Positions 62,815 to 64,000 of a stretch of DNA of 64,000 bases are shown one piece after another. This stretch comes from Spirochaetaceae bacterium (GTDB lineage: Bacteria > Spirochaetota > Spirochaetia > SZUA-6 > Bin103): the NCBI GenBank assembly GCA_028821475.1, contig JAPPGB010000030.1, positions 1 through 64,000 on the forward strand. Direction: 5' to 3'. The first letter of the stretch is position 1. Each line of letters opens with the position of its first letter. A model generated the notes under the pieces. It was given only the letters and a program-made list of their open reading frames with translations. It did not search any database and was not told where the DNA came from. Both the position numbers and the translations under genes were made by a program.

Positions 62815-63069
62815 GTGACCGAGTGGCAGTTGCAGGATGCGAAGAACAAGTTCAGCGCCGTCGTCGAGGCGGCGGTCGCGGGGGATCCGCAGCGCGTCAC
62901 CAAGCGTGGCAAGCCGGCGGTCGTGGTGCTCGGCGTGGGCGAGTACGAGCGTCTGCGTCGCCTGGAGAAGGCTACGGCGCCTGCATTCGCGGACCTGCTG
63001 CTCGCGATACCGCAAGGTGACGAGGAGTTCGAACGGCTTGGCCCGACCCCGAGGCCGGTGGATGGCTGA
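62815..63069 (+). CDS. Phd/YefM-family antitoxin
   Basis: An 84-residue antitoxin. TEWQLQDAKNKFSAVVEAAV and PQRVTKRGKPAVVVLGVGEYERL define the Phd fold. It starts with GTG and ends one base into the toxin start (stop/start TGATG). Confidence 0.87.
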   Translation: MTEWQLQDAKNKFSAVVEAAVAGDPQRVTKRGKPAVVVLGVGEYERLRRLEKATAPAFADLLLAIPQGDEEFERLGPTPRPVDG

Positions 63070-63482
63070 TGTTCCTGATCGACACCGACATCCTGTCGGC
63101 GCTACGGAAACGAAAGCGCCACCCCGAGATCGCGCAGTGGGTCGAGAGGCAACGGAGCGCGGATCTCCACCTGAGCGTGGTGTCGGTCGGAGAGATCGAG
63201 CGCGGCATCGTGCGGCAACTGAGGCGCGACCCGGAGCATGCGCATGAGCTCAGCGCCTGGTTGGACAGCTTGCTGATGCTTCACCGCGAGCGGATTCTGG
63301 CCGTCGACTTGTCGGCGGCGCGCCGGTGGGGCCGCTTGTCCGGTCTGCTCGGCCATGAGAGCGCCGATCTGCTCATTGCCGCCACCGCGCTGGAGCATGG
63401 CCTTACCGTGGTGACCCGCAACGTCCGCCATTTCGAGCCGGCCGGCGTGCCGGTCCTGGATCCATCGTCCGCCGCTTGTTGA
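63069..63482 (+). CDS. PIN-domain toxin, FitB/VapC family
   Basis: A 137-residue PIN ribonuclease. FLIDTDILSALRK supplies the first Asp; SVVSVGEIERGI the Glu; HESADLLIAATALEHGLTVVTRNVRHF the last acidic region, as in FitB. Coupled to the Phd-type antitoxin. Intact. Confidence 0.88.
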   Translation: MFLIDTDILSALRKRKRHPEIAQWVERQRSADLHLSVVSVGEIERGIVRQLRRDPEHAHELSAWLDSLLMLHRERILAVDLSAARRWGRLSGLLGHESADLLIAATALEHGLTVVTRNVRHFEPAGVPVLDPSSAAC

Positions 63483-63500
63483 GCGGCTGCGGCTACTCCG

Positions 63501-64000
63501 TCACGGCGCTTCGTTCGGCGTGTTCGATGACTGTTCGAGCCAGGCGCGGAGGTGGGCGGCTTCATCGGCGGCGGACGGGTCGAGTTCGGCCTGCTGGAGC
63601 CGGGAGCGAACCACGAACACGTCCATCTCGTCCGGCGGGGTGTTGCGGCGGACGATCGCCTGCACCTTGCGCGCGAAGAAGGTGCCCCAGTCGGGCCGGC
63701 GCCCGTCAAGGTCGGCGAAGCCGTACTCCTTGGCGAGCGCCCAACTCGACAACAGGCCGCCGCTCTTGTTCGCAACCCGCGGGTCGGCGGCGAGCGCCGC
63801 CACGGCGCGGCCGACGTAACAGGGCGTCTCCGACTCGGCGAAGTAGGGATCCTCCTGGATGCCGTCCCGCCAGTTCGCCTCGGTGACGCCGAACCGGTCG
63901 AGCACCGCCTCGGAGCGCAGAAACCCGGGCGTGATCGCCAGCGCCGTTACGCGGTGCGCGTGCAGGTCCGCGGCCATCGCACAGGCGAGCCGGATCACCG
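63501..64000 (-). CDS. Short-chain dehydrogenase/reductase family protein, C-terminal part
   Basis: About 166 residues up to the window edge; the N-terminus is outside. IRLACAMAADLHAHRVTALAITPGFLRSEAV is the post-catalytic segment of classical SDR proteins (helix after the YxxxK site, then the PG motif). ETPCYVGRAVAALAADPRVANKSGGLLSSWALAKEYGFADLDG is typical of the C-terminal region. The Rossmann GxxxGxG and catalytic Tyr are not in the window, so substrate and cofactor are unknown. Confidence 0.75.
   Translation of the reverse strand, partial: VIRLACAMAADLHAHRVTALAITPGFLRSEAVLDRFGVTEANWRDGIQEDPYFAESETPCYVGRAVAALAADPRVANKSGGLLSSWALAKEYGFADLDGRRPDWGTFFARKVQAIVRRNTPPDEMDVFVVRSRLQQAELDPSAADEAAHLRAWLEQSSNTPNEAP

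Overview
The window is a GC-rich bacterial chromosome segment, except for one AT-rich patch near 36.8-37.7 kb. It is dense with uptake ABC transporters, toxin-antitoxin (TA) genes, phage-defence genes and broken genes. The exported binding proteins lack a lipobox Cys and carry ordinary cleavable signal peptides, which fits a diderm. Peptide importers with a DPTTGK tag behind the signal peptide, an LplABC-type importer with a PhyH oxygenase, a sulfatase and a GH2 enzyme suggest a heterotrophic host- or particle-associated lineage. I could not fix the phylum from sequence alone (a Spirochaetota-like or sponge-symbiont-like genome is a guess).

Layout. 0-3.8 kb: a peptide-binding-protein gene (minus strand) is cut by the 5' end of one group II intron in its coding part. 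A second, RT-bearing group II intron sits in its leader. 3.9-11 kb: GH2 glycosidase, AIPR defence protein, binding protein plus permease. 11-24 kb: a defence/accessory island with a NACHT-nuclease protein in an operon with a DUF4143 ATPase, a divergent PP2C phosphatase, an AAA/PD-(D/E)XK protein, a pRiA4b-like protein, a decayed Gabija pair, hpt and a VapBC pair. 24-36 kb: sulfatase, TA genes, a CobW GTPase, acoX, a collapsed Opp operon, and acoABC (acetoin-type 2-oxoacid dehydrogenase). 36-40.6 kb: TA remnants, an AT-rich insertion with a membrane JAMM protein, an AbiEi/AbiEii-like pair and an archaeal-type ATPase. 40.6-45 kb: an LplABC-PhyH operon. 46-57 kb: three successive copies of a binding protein/OppB/OppC operon on the minus strand, one intact, one lacking part of oppC, one reduced to fragments. 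59-62.8 kb: a further intact operon on the plus strand, then VapBC and the end of an SDR gene.

Three themes recur. First, related peptide-importer operons have recombined and collapsed at short homologies, leaving an in-frame binding protein-OppB fusion and three differently deleted oppC genes. Second, the minus-strand binding-protein genes share a promoter (TTGACA/TTGACG, 17 bp, NAYGAT or close) and a leader of about 430 nt with conserved hairpins, a C-tract and a hairpin beside the ribosome-binding site. Third, every intact binding-protein gene is followed by a GC-rich hairpin before the first permease gene. No OppD/OppF-type ATPase gene is present anywhere, so the importers must share ATPases encoded elsewhere.

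The best candidates for something not yet described are the DUF4143 ATPase/NACHT-PD-(D/E)XK operon at 11.1-16.4 kb, the repeated long leader RNA of the binding-protein genes, and the AT-rich island with a membrane-anchored JAMM protein.
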